The notes beneath the pieces were generated by a model. The model was given only the letters and a program-made list of their open reading frames with translations. It did no database searches and was not told the DNA's origin. Positions 12,701 through 25,754 of a stretch of DNA of 64,000 nucleotides are shown piece by piece. This stretch comes from Sphagnum compactum (taxonomy: Eukaryota > Bryophyta > Sphagnopsida > Sphagnales), in assembly GCA_965153455.1 (NCBI GenBank), contig OZ234497.1, forward strand, positions 6,758,001 to 6,822,000, written 5' to 3'. Each line of letters opens with the position of its first letter. Within the stretch, counting starts at the first letter, position 1. The translations under genes and the position numbers were made by a program.

Positions 12701-15700
12701 GAAGGGCTGGTTGATGAAGGCGATGTCCATGTCACACCAGTTCCAAAGAAACCTATCATGGAGGTTGCTGTTGATTCATTCCTTGAATGTTTGCTGGGCT
12801 GTGATTGTGAAAGGTTTAGATAGTTGATCTAGGTAATCTGAAGGTAGGAAGCATTCATCAAGAGTAAGATTTTGTTTACAGTTGACTTGCTGGCTGAGAG
12901 TTGTGCCAGAGTCTTTGCCAATTTAAGTACAGAATGAACTTGTGACATTTCCAAAAAGGTTGGAACTGATTTGTTCTCTGTGTGATGTGTGCATTTGCTG
13001 CTGCAGCTCTTTGACCCAGTTCATGTGAAACGAATGTTCAAGGAGGTATCTTCTGATGTACTCCGTAGACTGGTGATTCAGGTACAGATTGCAGACCACC
13101 TGATTGCCTATCTTCTATTTTTGGGATCAAAATGTCCCCTTATATTTCCTGCACCATGGAGATGAGCCCCTGTTCCTTGTAGCCAAGAGGATTGCCTAAT
13201 TCTATGTTATTCATCACCCAAGATTTATGGGATCAGGAGAGATAGAGAAGGGACCCACAGCCATACACCGATCTCCTAAAGGAAGTAATGAGTAATGACT
13301 AGGGCATTGTGAAGAAGCTCTCGGTCATACTGGCTTCAGCTAGCATTGAAGGTCTTTTATCAAAAGGGTGTATGTGAGATGATGTCTTCTTCTGTTTTGT
13401 ATTTTTTAGGACTTTCAGCCAGTCCTGTGTAATATGGAGAAACATATAGAAAGCACAGGAAGCTCAGAGAGACTTACAGGTTAGACCAAAAACCTTGGAG
13501 AGTAGTTTCACCCCAGATTGGATTTGGGTATGCCCAATGATTGAGGACCCTGAGGGCAATAATCTTTTTCACCACAGTAAGAGAATGACCGCATCACATA
13601 GTGGATGAGAGCAAGTATATTTTCTGTATCTGCAGAAAAAAGTGAGAAGTGATGGACGGGGTGCCACAGACATTCGACAAATCCAGAGTATGTGTGGTCT
13701 TCTTCCTCGAGCTCATGGCAGTGTGCTTTTTACTCGTGGGGAGACTCAGGTAACTATCCCTCACTTTCATGCTGATTTTTGGGGTGTCTTTCTGTGTAGA
13801 TACCCGTGTCAGCTTCTGGAAAGCAGTCACTCACATGCAATCAATTCTCTGGATGGGGTGCAATGCAGACCTTAGCAGTGGCCACATTGGGTGGTGATGA
13901 TATGGGCCAACGCATTGATAATCTCACCAACACAGAGGATTTAAAACGCTTCTACCTCCAAGTGAGCAATTTTATTGATGCATCTTGCACCTTTGTAATT
14001 TGCATAGAATGTACTGTGCACATAGTTATAGTCTTCACAGAGTCTTTGAGGTGATGTTTTGAGTGCTTCACTACATAATGTGCATGGTTGTCCCCACCTG
14101 CAAAAAGAAATGAATGCCATTTATGGTAAGCTTGGTAGCACTGCACATGTGGCAAATGGATTGATTGCAATGTATATGTGGCAATGCTGCAGTATACATT
14201 TCCTCCATCCTGTGTGGGGGAGGTGGGGAGAGTGGGTGCACCCAGTAGGCGAGAAATTGGGCATGGCACTTTGGCTGAAAGAGCACTGGAGCCAGTCATT
14301 CCAGATGAGGCTGACTTCCCATATGCAATCCGACTTGAAAGCACCATCACTGAGAGCAATGGCTCATCCAGGTAAACCCTATCTGTGTGTTGCACCATCT
14401 GTTACATGTTTTGGCCTTCATCAACTTCAGACTATATTGTAGCTATTTTGGTGATTTACAAGATTTCAGAGACAAAAGTTAAGCCTGTAGTCTCTGTGTG
14501 GCAAAAATCTTGACAATCCTGGAAATCTTGTTGGAACATCTTCTTTTCAGCACTTCATCCATCCTCAACCTGACTCCCTGCAAGCAACCCACTGGGTTTC
14601 TTGGAGTGCATGCTGGTCTAGATTGTTATTTGATCAGGTGGTGTTGTGTCTTGACATGGAGGTGTCTTGGAGTGCATGCTGGTTTAGATTGTGAATTGAT
14701 CAGGTGTTGTGTCTTGACCAGCATGGCTTCTGTGTGTGGGGGCTGCTTGGCGATGATGGATGCTGGGGTACCATTGAAAGGATCAGTGGCGGGGGTGGCA
14801 ATGGGACTGATATTGAACACAAGGGAGTGGGGGGGAGATGGGGACCCAGTCATCCTTAGTGACATTCTTGGATCTGAAGATGCCCTGGGTGACATGGATT
14901 TCAAGGTACACTTGGTGTGGATTTGTCATTGCACTCTCCTGTGCTCAAACCAGGCTTGGCACCAGTGAGGATAGTTTGAGTAGTCCAACTTCTAGTAGCA
15001 ATCCTTTTGTTCTACGGAATGATTTTCAATTACTTTATTATTCACTCTCCCCGTTGGTTAGGTTGACTTGTACTTTCCCACTTCCTGTGTGCAGGTTGCT
15101 GGGAACGAATTTGGTGTGACTGCTTTCCAAATGGATATCAAGGCAAGTGAAAATTCCAGATACAAGCTGAAGTTGGCACCAGTTTTGCCAGCAGAGTTTC
15201 TGTGAGAAATGGTCATCAAAATCATTTCTTGCTCATATTCTGCCCTCTTGGTCCCCAATTTGTACATATTGCTGATAAAAGCAAATCTATCTTGGGAACA
15301 GGTGGAGGGCATCACAATTCCAGTCATGCAGAAGGCCTTACTACAAGCTAATGCTGGTCGACGGCACATTCTTGGTAAAATCAATTTGACTATTCCTATC
15401 AACTAATCTTCATGCAAACTTTCAGAGCAACCCTCCACATCTGGGCTTTGGTTGCAATCTTTTTTTTTAATGAAGGGTGCTTACAAAGATTAGCTATATG
15501 ATGCTTGATGGAAGAAAATTGGGTGGCTCACCAGCATAGTCTTCTTTGCTGAGTGCTGGGGGAGAAGAGTATTGATGAGGTTGCTCAAGAGGTATATATT
15601 ATTGACTCTTGCTTTTCCTTCATCTGGACCGGATTGCAGCTGAAATGGAAAAATGCTCACCTCCACCTGCTGGAAGAATATCAGAGCATGCTCCACTTAT

Positions 15701-18111
15701 TGAGTTGTTGAAGGTCAGCCATCATTTTTCAGTTGCTTCCTAACACATTGATGATTTGACTATTATGTTGTAAGAGAAACATGGAAGCATATGTTGTGCC
15801 CCAAAATCTTGGACATTTTCTGTCACAGACTTGTGCAAAAAAAGGTTAAAGTGGCCAAGCATATTTTGGCTCAGTTGCATTGGGTATGAACAGAAAAGTA
15901 TTCAAAAGTCCAAGAAGGAAAATTCTGATTTCCATACAAAGCTGGAATGCACAGAAAAAGTTACAGAAAATTACCATATTGGGTTTATTATGGGGTTGTT
16001 GGTGGTTCTAGAAATGGGAGAGGTCAATTGGAATGACTTGGGGAATTGTGGTGGGATGAAGACTGATGCTGCCAAGCTGAATCTGGTTATTGGGGCGGGA
16101 GGCAAGACAATAAAGTCCATTATAGAAAGCACAGGGGTGGAATCTGTGGATGTTAGTGATGATGGCTCAGTAAGCTATCCAATCCCCTCCTTATCAACAG
16201 AATTCCTTCACAATTGCATCTGGTTGGTTACCTTCAAAAGTGTTGTTGCAGAGTTTCCTCTGCAATCTGATATACATGTATATGAGTTGTGCATCTTGCT
16301 ATACTTTGTGGGTTGAGGATCCTGTATGAAACAAACTGTACTGTCTGCAGTGGTTCCACAGTAGTCAGGTGTCACCCAGGGCCATGATGAAGTAGTTATA
16401 TACAAAACAACTGGAGTGCATGAAAAGTCTACCCTTTTTTTTACCATAAGGAGCTAGCTTGATTTTCTACAATTTCATGTTTGCTTCTTGCATCCTTCTC
16501 CTGGAACTCCAACATGTTCATGGGACCAATGAGCAATAAGGCAGTGTGGCTGTTGGTTGCAGATTAGAGTGGTGGGGAGGTCTGTCCAGAGCATGAGTAG
16601 GGCAAAAGCTAAGATCTTAGGGCTGATTACAGTGCCCAAAGTGGGCACCATTTATAGGTGGGAATCAGCCTCTTCCTTTCCTCTTACTTTTGTTATGACA
16701 TAGTCAGGACAGAAGTTTGAACCAGTACCACATCTTGCTTTTAATCTCTGGAAGCTAAATGAGAGACAACACGTAAATGGGAGTCACAGATGCTTCACAG
16801 CAAAGCTTCAGACATAAAAAAGCTCCAGTAGTTGTTCTATCAGAATATACCCTTTGTAATGAAATTATGGTCTGCAAACCCATGACTAGTGTTGAAGTTA
16901 GAAGTGATGCAAATTTACTGACCTTGTTATGAATCATGAGTGTTATTGCAGGGATTGCAGAGTGAAGAACATAACATCATTCGGTTGTTTTGTAGAGATA
17001 TTTCCAGGGAAAGAGGTATGTGGGTTCTTGTTTACAAAGACTTATTTTGTGGCTATTGCCTTGTTTTTTGTCAAGTACTGCACTCAAACATCATGTGAAT
17101 AGCCTCTGACAAAGTCAGTGGGGATGTTCTGGTAGCTGGTCAGTAATATACATGTTGCTGTTGAAGGTCATGGAATGTGCATGTGCCTATTGCAGTTTGT
17201 TCAGACCACTCCTTGGTCTTTTCTCCTTGCTCTGTTGTTTAGGGGTTGGGGTTACCCTTTTGGCCTTTTTCTTCTTCCTCTTTGCTGATATGTTATTGGA
17301 CTTGAACTCTCTAAAATCCTGAGTTATCCCTCAATTTTGTTCAGGTTGACTCAAATCATAAGTATGAGGAAGTTCTCCATACTTATGAGATATAATATGT
17401 ACATACTACAATCTCACTGATATTCTTCTGCTATACTGATCCGTTTGTTCAGCATTTCCTCTGTTTGATTGATTTGTATATGGAAATGATGGCAAGGAGA
17501 CTTTGCACAGAGGTGGCAACCGTGCGTGAAGTGATTTGATGCAGATTTGCTGATATGTCATGTCACTCTTGCAGGGTCTGTGCCATATTAGCGAGCTGAG
17601 CAACAGGAAGTTAGCAAAGGTTGAAGATGTAAGTTCTTGATGCTTTTCTTTTTTCTATGGCAAATTAAGTGTTTGGCTCTGAAAATTTCAGACATGGTTT
17701 TGATTTTAATGGGTTGGAGTTGAATGGCTTGAAGACTCTTTTGTTGTGGCAAAACTTTTGGTGAATTTCTAGCTCTAAACATGTGGAAAAGTGCTATGAC
17801 TTTCTGATGGATACTGAAGATGAGTTTTCTTGTGGAATTGGTGTGCAGTTTGTGAACGAGGGAGACTTATTGGATGTAAAGCTTATTGAGGTGAGCCTAG
17901 TTCTGCACAATCTTATATGTTCTCTATTGTGGGATGTTGTGATCTTTGGCCAAGATTTAGCTGCTGGTGTACTAAACAGGGAACTGCTCTTTGGCAGATA
18001 AATGCAAGGGGTCAGTTGCGGTTGAGCCATCGTGCAACACTAGATAATGAACGTGTGGAAGAAGAGGATAGAAAGCCAGAGCTTGCTAGTGCAGGAAAAG
18101 AGACATTGTAG
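9406..18111 (+). CDS. PNP: Polyribonucleotide nucleotidyltransferase (organellar PNPase)
   Basis: PNPase degrades RNA 3'-5' by phosphorolysis and helps mature and polyadenylate organelle RNA. Twenty-five exons join in phase to 884 residues: 9406-9575, 9805-10012, 10323-10391, 10578-10684, 10988-11030, 11145-11228, 11420-11484, 11617-11773, 12007-12063, 12247-12360, 12500-12763, 13007-13081, 13636-13749, 13869-13961, 14193-14371, 14722-14905, 15095-15142, 15302-15374, 15640-15713, 16062-16169, 16563-16657, 16952-17015, 17575-17628, 17849-17890 and 17998-18111. Domains: a basic/Ser-rich transit-like N-terminus with an Ala/Pro tract, RNase PH 1 (about 112-358), the alpha linker (359-446), RNase PH 2 (about 470-726, with [28 protein letters not shown] and GDMDFK), KH ([10 protein letters not shown]) and S1 ([19 protein letters not shown]). 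Intron 17 has a GC donor. Chloroplast or mitochondrial form cannot be told from the sequence. No frame breaks were seen. Confidence 0.95.
9700..9754 (+). repeat. (GA)n microsatellite in PNPase intron 1
   Basis: About 27 uninterrupted GA dinucleotides lie inside the first PNPase intron (9576-9804), ending some 50 bases before the exon 2 acceptor. This is a likely length-variable locus. Confidence 0.85.
14600..14721 (+). repeat. 66-bp tandem duplication abutting a PNPase splice acceptor
   Basis: Copies begin at 14600 and 14666 with CTTGGAGTGCATGCTGGT and each end in GTTGTGTCTTGAC. The second copy runs directly into the acceptor of the exon starting at 14722 (TTGACCAG). The corresponding site in the first copy reads TTGACATG and lacks the AG, so only the downstream copy can splice. 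Confidence 0.75.
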
Positions 18112-21040
18112 TTAAGCTCAAAGTTCGTGGATACATTTCATGGTTATGTTCTGAACCCTAACACATGTGAGATGTGGCAATATCATGCTCCATTTCCTCT
18201 TTGCATCCACCTAAAGAGCAGATCCAAGAATCTGAGCAATATGAAGGCCGAGATTTTTTCTCTCATTAATTTGTATGAGAAGGGCATATGTTTGATATTG
18301 GGTGTGAAAGGGAAGGCTCTTAGACCAACAAGTGGGTGAGTGTTTTGATAATTAGAGGTAAGTCTTCAACTCCAAAACTTAGGTTGACCTTAGTTCATAT
18401 TGATTGTCGCTTGCCTATACTTGGGTGATGCCTTTGAAAATGTGAGATTTCGGGGCAACTTGTAAGCAGAGTAATCAGAGAATCCTCTAAACATTCTAGT
18501 GTACTGTGAAAGTCTGGTGTTGTTTTTGCCTTTTGTTCTTTAGGCTATTTTGTGGAGCAGAATTTCCATTAGGAAACCATGGTAGTCAGCTAATGAACTT
18601 TCAAACCACATGCAACTACCTACCTATTAGCCACCAAGTAGCTCACCTACCTATTAGCCACCAAGTAGCTCACCTACCTACCTACCTACCTACTTACCTA
18701 GTAACCATTGACATTCCCTACATATCACCTATGATACTTGCTTAATTGCTTGCATAGGTAGTGCCAATTGCATAGGTAGTACCCGGGGGAAGTAGGAAGG
18801 GTACGTGATGGGTTACCAGATGGAATGTTGGTAAGTCAATTGTGGTTCATACACAATTGAGTCATGATGGGTTTGCAGTGGATGGTCCACTAGGGGGTGC
18901 TGGGTCACATGACCAGCTAACTTTTAAGGGATGACATTTCTTCTCCTACTTGGCATTCATGCTCCAATTCTATTGCATATTAAGTTAACCTTTTGTGTAT
19001 GGATGAAAAGTAATGCACATCTATTATGTGTGTGTGTGTTTGTGTGGATGAAAAGTGATTCACATCCATCTGCTGAGGAGTAGGTTTTGGATGTAAAGGA
19101 TATTGGTTATGTCTGGTAATTGGCTCTGGTAATCTGGAAAACAAGGGCAACCATCTTGATGTTTTGTTCCCATTGGTACAATATACTATCCCAACAATGT
19201 GCAAAATTTAGTTGAAGGGAACATGGACAATTGAATTGTCCCCACTAGAACACAACTCCAATTCACCACAACAAACATATTTGTTTGAGGGAATACCTCG
19301 ACATTCCTAGGGATGAACTAACAAGGTTGGAGGCGGGTGCACTTGTCAAGGTGTTCCCTAACATCAAGTATTGAGTATGACTTAAAATCCTTACCTCCCA
19401 TTTGTTTCATCCCATATGTTGAACACGAGACATCCTCTGTACGAAGTTCCCATTGGGACATTTGAAGTTTGAACACTCTTCTTCCCATTGGGACATTCTT
19501 GCATAGTTTGAACACTCTTCTTCCCATCTGGGCATTCTTGCATTGATGCACCTTTGTAAATCAACATGTTAGATGCTACTACCTCTGAAGTTGGCTTCCA
19601 AATATGATACAAAAATCAAATATTGCAGTTACCTTGGCGGCTTCAACACAAATTATATTATTTTCAGAAATGCTGAAAATTTCCCCAAAAAAAAAATTTC
19701 TGAAGGAAAATGAAGAATCTTTTGGAATCTTCAGGAATATGGACTTTGTTTTCCTAAATGGAATCTTCATAAAATTAATTATTTGACAGGCATGTGTGCT
19801 GAAGCTGCCCTCGTACTATGGTATACTACATCTTTACATCGTAGGTGGGGGGATTACAAAGTTATTTTTTTGGGTGAGATTCAACATTTCATCCATCCAA
19901 CGTGCATGGCTAAAATATAATGAGAAGAAGGGCTAGCCATATGATAGTGCAATTTATAAAGTGTGGCCATTGCAAATGCCTTTGAGAACATTACCTTCAT
20001 TATATTCAACACTAAAAGCTTCCCATAGAGTTCATCCACAATTGATCATATTATTTTTTCTCTCTGCATTCGTCAAGTATTTAAATTGCACAAGAATTTA
20101 TTTTCTAGAAAATTTATTTTGTCGTGAGAATCCGATTGTTTGTCATACTTTGTAAGACATATTTCAAAAGACAATATTTGGCAATGTGAAACCAACAAAA
20201 CTTCTCTCTTTTTAGTAAATATAAGCACATATTGTGGTTGGACACTTGTTTCAACCATAGCAAGTTCATCCCTTCTTGTTGTTTCTTTGTCTTAAAGTGG
20301 TATTTTTTTGACTTTGCAAACTACGGTGGGATTTTTATTGGCTTGAAGGCATTGCAAATATTTTTTGTTGCATAATTTTGGAAACTTGATGTCAAGGAAA
20401 TTCACATCCAAACGTTAATAAAAATGAAACCTTGAATTATACAAATGGAGAAATATGAAAAGTATGTTTGATAAGCCAAACGTATGTGTCCATAACTTGA
20501 CAAAGGTGTTTTGTGATACACCCACAAAGGTTACAAATCAAATATAGATCTTCGACTAGGTAATGAATTGTTTCATATATAAAAAAGAAAAAAATGTGCA
20601 CTTGCTTCAAATTTTCAAATGAACTTGTAACAATGACTTATCACACTTCCATTCCACTTCTTCTACTATTGTATAAATTAAGGCAATGAAACTTGGTGAT
20701 GGGTTTGACATTCTTGAGGAATTTGATTCAAAGCCCTTCATCCTACAAAAAAACATTTAGTAGGAAGTCATTTCTATAGGTTGTAAAAAATTATGTGGGG
20801 TTTGGGGAAACAATTTGTTTTGCTTTTGAATATGATGCAAAATAGTGATTTCATTGCTTATGACTTGATTTGATTGGTTCAATCCTATTTCCCAAGCATG
20901 TGCAACAACTATTGATGCATCTAATTCTTAGTTTGAAATAAATAAATAAATAAATGTTTAATGTCATCCATGGAGGAGTCCTCTTATATTCTTGTTATAT
21001 TCTTATCTTCTCATTTGCATGTGCTAATCCTCTTTCTTAG
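18112..21040. other. Intergenic region downstream of PNPase
   Basis: No gene is supported. It holds a 27-bp tandem repeat at 18624-18700 (CTATTAGCCACCAAGTAGCT...) running into (CTAC)n, a GT run near 19028-19042, and a 39-bp tandem duplication at 19468-19545 (TTTGAACACTCTTCTTCCCA...). The remainder is AT-rich and unremarkable. Confidence 0.5.
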
Positions 21041-21356
21041 TGGCCTTCCCATGAAATCAGTTTTTTAATGTTGGTTCTCTAGCTAAGCAAATCCTTGGGA
21101 TTCCAAGGTCCCAAATCAAAATTCAATGTGTTTTAAACCTTACTGGCGAGTTGAAAGCTTGCAATGTTTACAAGTGGAGAATTTAGATCAAATAATCATG
21201 GTGGCAAAAAAATGTCTTGACTATCCGAGACTGAATTGCACACCTGCTGGTACTCTTGAAAATTATATGAAAATTGAATATACTCTAGGTGAAGAGAATT
21301 ATGATTTGATTGAAGAAGCTGACTTTTTTGAACTACTGCAAGTTGATGACGATTAG
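21041..21356 (+). pseudogene. hAT-family transposase C-terminal (dimerisation domain) relic
   Basis: Three reading frames together recreate the hAT C-terminal dimerisation region: W-P-S-H-E (frame of 21041), then FFNVGSLAKQILGIPRSQI (frame of 21058), then LQVENLDQIIMVAKK and the acidic tail EEADFFELLQVDDD ending in a stop at 21354-21356. The order matches plant Ac/hAT transposases, in which WW.SHE..FPN..LA..IL.IP.SQ..TER is followed by ...ENLD.L. At least two frameshifts separate the pieces, so it is inactive. No N-terminal BED finger or catalytic part was found nearby and no terminal repeats were identified. Confidence 0.7.
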
Positions 21357-23537
21357 ATAAATCACCTAGCTAACCATGTTTACAATTTTTTGTTTTGCCC
21401 TTTTTAGCTAATGCTTTCAAATGCCAAGTTGCTTTTGATTTTATTTTGCATCATTGTGATTGATTTCAATTGTTGTGATGTTGCACAATTTATTGTTTAT
21501 GTATAGATTGACTTATGGACCTCACACCTCATCAACAACATATGTTATTAAGCAAGTTACACCAAGCTTTTGCTATTATTTTGGTCTTTTAGATTTTGGG
21601 TGTTGGGGTGATTTTGGATATTTGTTTTTTTTAGGCAACTTGTGTTGCAGTGGGTAGAGTTCTAGTGTTCAATTCTTTCACAAGCTACTTGAATTCGGAA
21701 GTGTTCATGCTTTTTTATTGCATTTATGAATTATTATGTAATTGTGAAATTTCTACATATAATTCAAATTTGAAATTTGGCAATGCATATGCTCTATACA
21801 TAGAATGCACAGTTTCTTAGCATTTAAAAAACCTGGCTCATTCATAATCGACAAAAGGAAAAAAAAAAAAAGGTTGAATACATAAGCATCTTTACAACTA
21901 ATCTGTTAAAATTTAAGAATATATATCCTGCTTTTAGAAAAAAAGAAAAAAAATGCTTTGTTGATATCCGGAGGTCTGTCCTAAAACTGGATAACAGGAC
22001 AACACTACTTCACACCTCTTTTTGCCTTCAGTGAATTTCATTTTGATTTCATTCATTTTACATGAATACCTTTCCCATTTGTAGGCATGCTTCATTTGCA
22101 TTGAAGTTACTGTTCAGGGTTTATAGAACCATCTGCTTGGGTGTGAAAAGTTAAAAGCCCAAGGCAAAGTGCTTTGGGTGGCTGAAGAAAAGGCCAAAGG
22201 AACAGCGAATTTGCAGCTCTCTCTGGATTGTAGATCTCGAGGAAATGAAAGTGATTACAGGCTTTATATGCCAGTAAGTTGAAAAAGCTTTCAAAAGAGA
22301 CGCGCTATCAGTTTTTGAACTCAATCTTTCGGAAAGCGCCATTTTGTGACCTAGTGAGCCCAGCAAGTAGTTTGTAGTGTGTACCCATTGAGTTTGTTTA
22401 TTTCATGATCTTCTTTCTCGGACGAAAACACGAAGAAAACTTCAAAGTAGGAAGGAAACAAAAAATGGAAGTTTCTATTGTGGGCTATAACTTTATCTGG
22501 AGGGCATTGCGTCATGCATGCAAAAAAATTCCTCGGCGACAGCCAAGGCCAACAAAATTCCAAGATTCCTGAAGGAAGATTAGCAGGAAGAAGGAAAAGT
22601 TAGTGGAAAGAAGAAGGAAATGTAGCTGGGAGCACGAAGAAGGAAAAATACTACTCTGGAGCAGCCAAAATATAAAACTAGCCCCTCCGGCAAGACCTGA
22701 CGAAGTGTCCGAGCCATGTCAGAGTACGTTCCAACCAGATGTCACCGACTGGAAAACACCGAACCACTATAACTACCTACTGCAAGTAGAACTGGCCGAG
22801 CTAGAACCCCCCTACCCACCTTCCGCATGATCTGTTAACAGTGATGACAAGGGAGTAGTGTCTCATGTCAAGAAACGTCCAACTCCTCTGAGGGCCACCT
22901 CCCTCACAAAACGTACATCAGACTTCAACGACGGGTGAAACTCAGATTAACACCAAAATTTTAACGATGATCTGACTTTCATCTTGTCTCTTTTTTGGTT
23001 TTTGGGTGCGCTTTCATGGATGTTACCTGTGTGACCACTTGCCACTACGACATTCGCCGTCGGTACATGAGGTGATTGATTTACACGTACTTTTGGTGAC
23101 AAATTCGCGCTTTCGAGGCTGACCCATTTCTTGTCCTTAGGCTCGCCAGCCAAAGCAGCACTTTCGGAGGTACGTACCTGGTTCGAAGTAGGATTCACTC
23201 ACAAGTCTCCAGCTTACGTTCCGCAGGTGTAAAAGGTGACATTATGGGGCCTTTTCTCCGCCACCCACCCCCCAGGGAGAGGGAGCTCTGGACTAGCGTT
23301 TACTTCACCCCCCAAGTGAAATTTCCTCCAATGTACAGTCAAAGTGTGACCATGGTGGAGTTAGATATCACCCACTAACAGGTTTTTAAAATGGGAAAAT
23401 TTTAAATTCACACCTTTTTTGGTTAAATTCACACCCTTTGCGCGTCTGATTTTATGCAGATTAAACCCATACCCCAGCTCAATGGGTTACTAGGTGGACC
23501 AGGGCATGGCCGAGCATTTTGCCAACCAGGTCGGAAT
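21357..23537. other. Intergenic, no recognised gene
   Basis: AT-rich up to about 22.5 kb, then a less AT-rich stretch (22.6-23.4 kb) with open frames on both strands (for example 22603-22830). I could not connect these to any family or splice structure, so they are not called. Confidence 0.35.
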
Positions 23538-23881
23538 GCCCCAGTTCATTATATGTGCATATAGTTGTTATTGCAGGCAGTACAAAAGTACTGCTTGCTT
23601 TTTTTTTCTCTTTATCTGCCCTCTGCCTGATCCATCTTTTTCTCAAATAAGGTGAATGATGCCCAGACACACTTGAGCCCATTTTTATGCACTTTTTGGG
23701 CTTGTAATGGACAATGCCCAACACCTGCATAACAGAACCGAAAGTGTGCATGTGCATCATCAGGATGTTTCTGTGCACCATCAGACACATATTGGATGGG
23801 CAAAAGGGCAGTCAGTGAAAAAAAGAACCCGCGTTTGTACTGCCTGCAATAACAAGTATGTGCACATATAATGTCAGGGTC
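23538..23881. mobile_element. Non-autonomous foldback/MITE-like element with ~45-bp terminal inverted repeats
   Basis: The left end (from about 23538) and the reverse complement of the right end (to about 23881) share, with a few mismatches, the block CATTATATGTGCATATAGTT and then GTTATTGCAGGCAGTACAAA, about 44 bases from the outer edge inward. The interior (~250 bases) has no coding potential. No clear target-site duplication is visible, so the exact borders and superfamily are uncertain. Confidence 0.65.
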
Positions 23882-24240
23882 TTAAAATGTTGGGAATGGG
23901 CCTCCTCACCTCTCATAGTTTAGAGTAGTTCGACAAGTACCTTTTTTGGGAATTTTCACCTAATTTCAAAACAACATTTTTTGACTGAAATTTTGCCACT
24001 TGATGATCCAAAAAAGTCTAGTGCTACTCATCATACAAAGGATTTTCATAGAAAGAGTGCATCAAAGTTGCCAGCTTGAGAATACTTTTTTTTTCTGAAA
24101 TCTCCATATTTAGACAAAAGGGTCCAACAGGTGACAAAAATTCAGCAGGATTTTTAACATACGATATAATAATTAAAAAATCATATGAGAAAATAGTTTT
24201 AAAAAATCAACAATAATATACAATATAATAATCAATAATA

Positions 24241-25754
24241 TCCTATACTTCCCTCTCAGACCCATAGTCAAAATTTGGTTAATTCATCTTGTGCATGATA
24301 GATACATTGTGGCTACAACACAAATTTGGAAAACAATATTGCATCATAAATACATCTACAAAGGAAGGTAGTTTGTTTGTTTTGTTTGTCCCATTGAGAT
24401 CTCCCAAATTGTGGTTACCTTTTGCCGCGTCTCTTGTCTCTTCTTGGTAATGCTGGAAAGCCTTTGATTAATATGGGTGCACTGAGTTTGAAATCACTGA
24501 ATTGGTTTCTTAATGTTTTGACCTAGGGTAGAGAAATTATTGAATATTGTTTAAAATCAAAAAAAAAAAAAAAAAACCAGTGAAATTTGAGAAGGCTCTT
24601 GGTGTTTTCTCTGTGAGTAGCACTTGATGAACATGATTTGGAAAATTTAGACCCAAGGTGCAGGAGATATAGAATTCTGCGAATTATTATTTGGTCATTT
24701 TTGAAAATTCAATTAAATTACAAAAAAAAAAGATTGGAAGAGAACTTGGTTAACAAGTCACAGTTGGGCCAATGGCACACAGCCTACACTAGTTAGTTTC
24801 AAAATTTAAATAAATAAAAAATAAAAAGTTAAGAAAAAACACACACACAGTTTGACTATAGTCTGCAAGGGCAGAAGAAATGCTCCTAATAACTCGTTGA
24901 GCAGTAGTTGGGATATCGGAATTTTTGGCCATGGTGCTGTCCAATTTTTTATATTAAAATAATTATTTTGGATGTCTGTTATTACTCGGTTGTGGATGAA
25001 CCTCAACTGAGGTAATATTTGGTTTCACCTTGGTAACCAATTCTGTAGGAAATAGGTCTCATATATAGGTAGAGAGGTAGGAAAATAAGTAACTAGTAAG
25101 TATATAGATGGTTTATACATAGGAAAGGGCTGTTTTTTTAAACTACCTGCTAACAACATGCTTGTGGGTTGTTAGTAGGTAAGTACCGAAAGAAAAAGAA
25201 AACCGCAACGGAGCTAACCACCATCTAGGGTTAGCTAGGGAACTGAAACCCAACAGAAAACCGTTGACTGACCACTTATCATTCATCCTTCATGGTGCAC
25301 TGGTGGGCGCTGGTTTACTGTGGGCCAGAACTTTTTGACCTAAGAAAAACGGCTAACTGTCAGTTCTACGAATGAAATTCTTCCCATGCTATTGGAGCAG
25401 AATTCAAACCGACAGACAGACGGAGGGACCATATGTTCCGGGAACCAGGCCGTTAGCGGCTACCACTGGTCACAATTAGGGTTCCTACGTCTTGGTTCTC
25501 GGAACACGACACATGCAGCCTTTTTTTTTCACATCTAGACAATGAGTTCCTATTGGTCACTAGAACTAAGCAAGGATTCTAAGAAATTCTAAGTTACTAT
25601 CTGACCTCTAGCGAGATTTGGTTCATTCCTCTTGTGGATGATTTGCCGGTCAACTTACTTGACAAAATTGGGAAAAATGATCTATAGCCAAATTTGGTTC
25701 ATTCCTCTTGTGGATGATCGATCGCCAGTCCACCTACTTGACAAAATTGGGGGA
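24241..25754. repeat. Dispersed and duplicated repeat blocks
   Basis: The motif ATTTGGTTCATTCCTCTTGT followed by GGATGAT occurs at about 25616 and 25690, within a 76-bp tandem duplication spanning 25609-25754. Diverged copies lie at about 24258 and, far away, at about 55700 with extended flanking similarity. The neighbouring block 24361-24690 (GTTTGTTTGTTTTGTTTGTC, ATTGAGATCT, ATATGGGTGCACTGAG) recurs in diverged form at about 26411-26560. This is evidence of an unclassified interspersed repeat family. Confidence 0.6.

Noticed and set aside
12764-12823. Read-through extension of a PNPase exon to a stop at 12823
   Set aside because: The donor at 12764 joins in phase to the next exon ([14 protein letters not shown]), which the family requires.
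21126-21356. Independent 76-residue gene
   Set aside because: Its sequence is the C-terminal end of a hAT transposase whose preceding part lies in another frame.
22603-22830. 75-codon frame of mixed composition
   Set aside because: No recognisable family, no splice partners and equally good frames on the other strand nearby.
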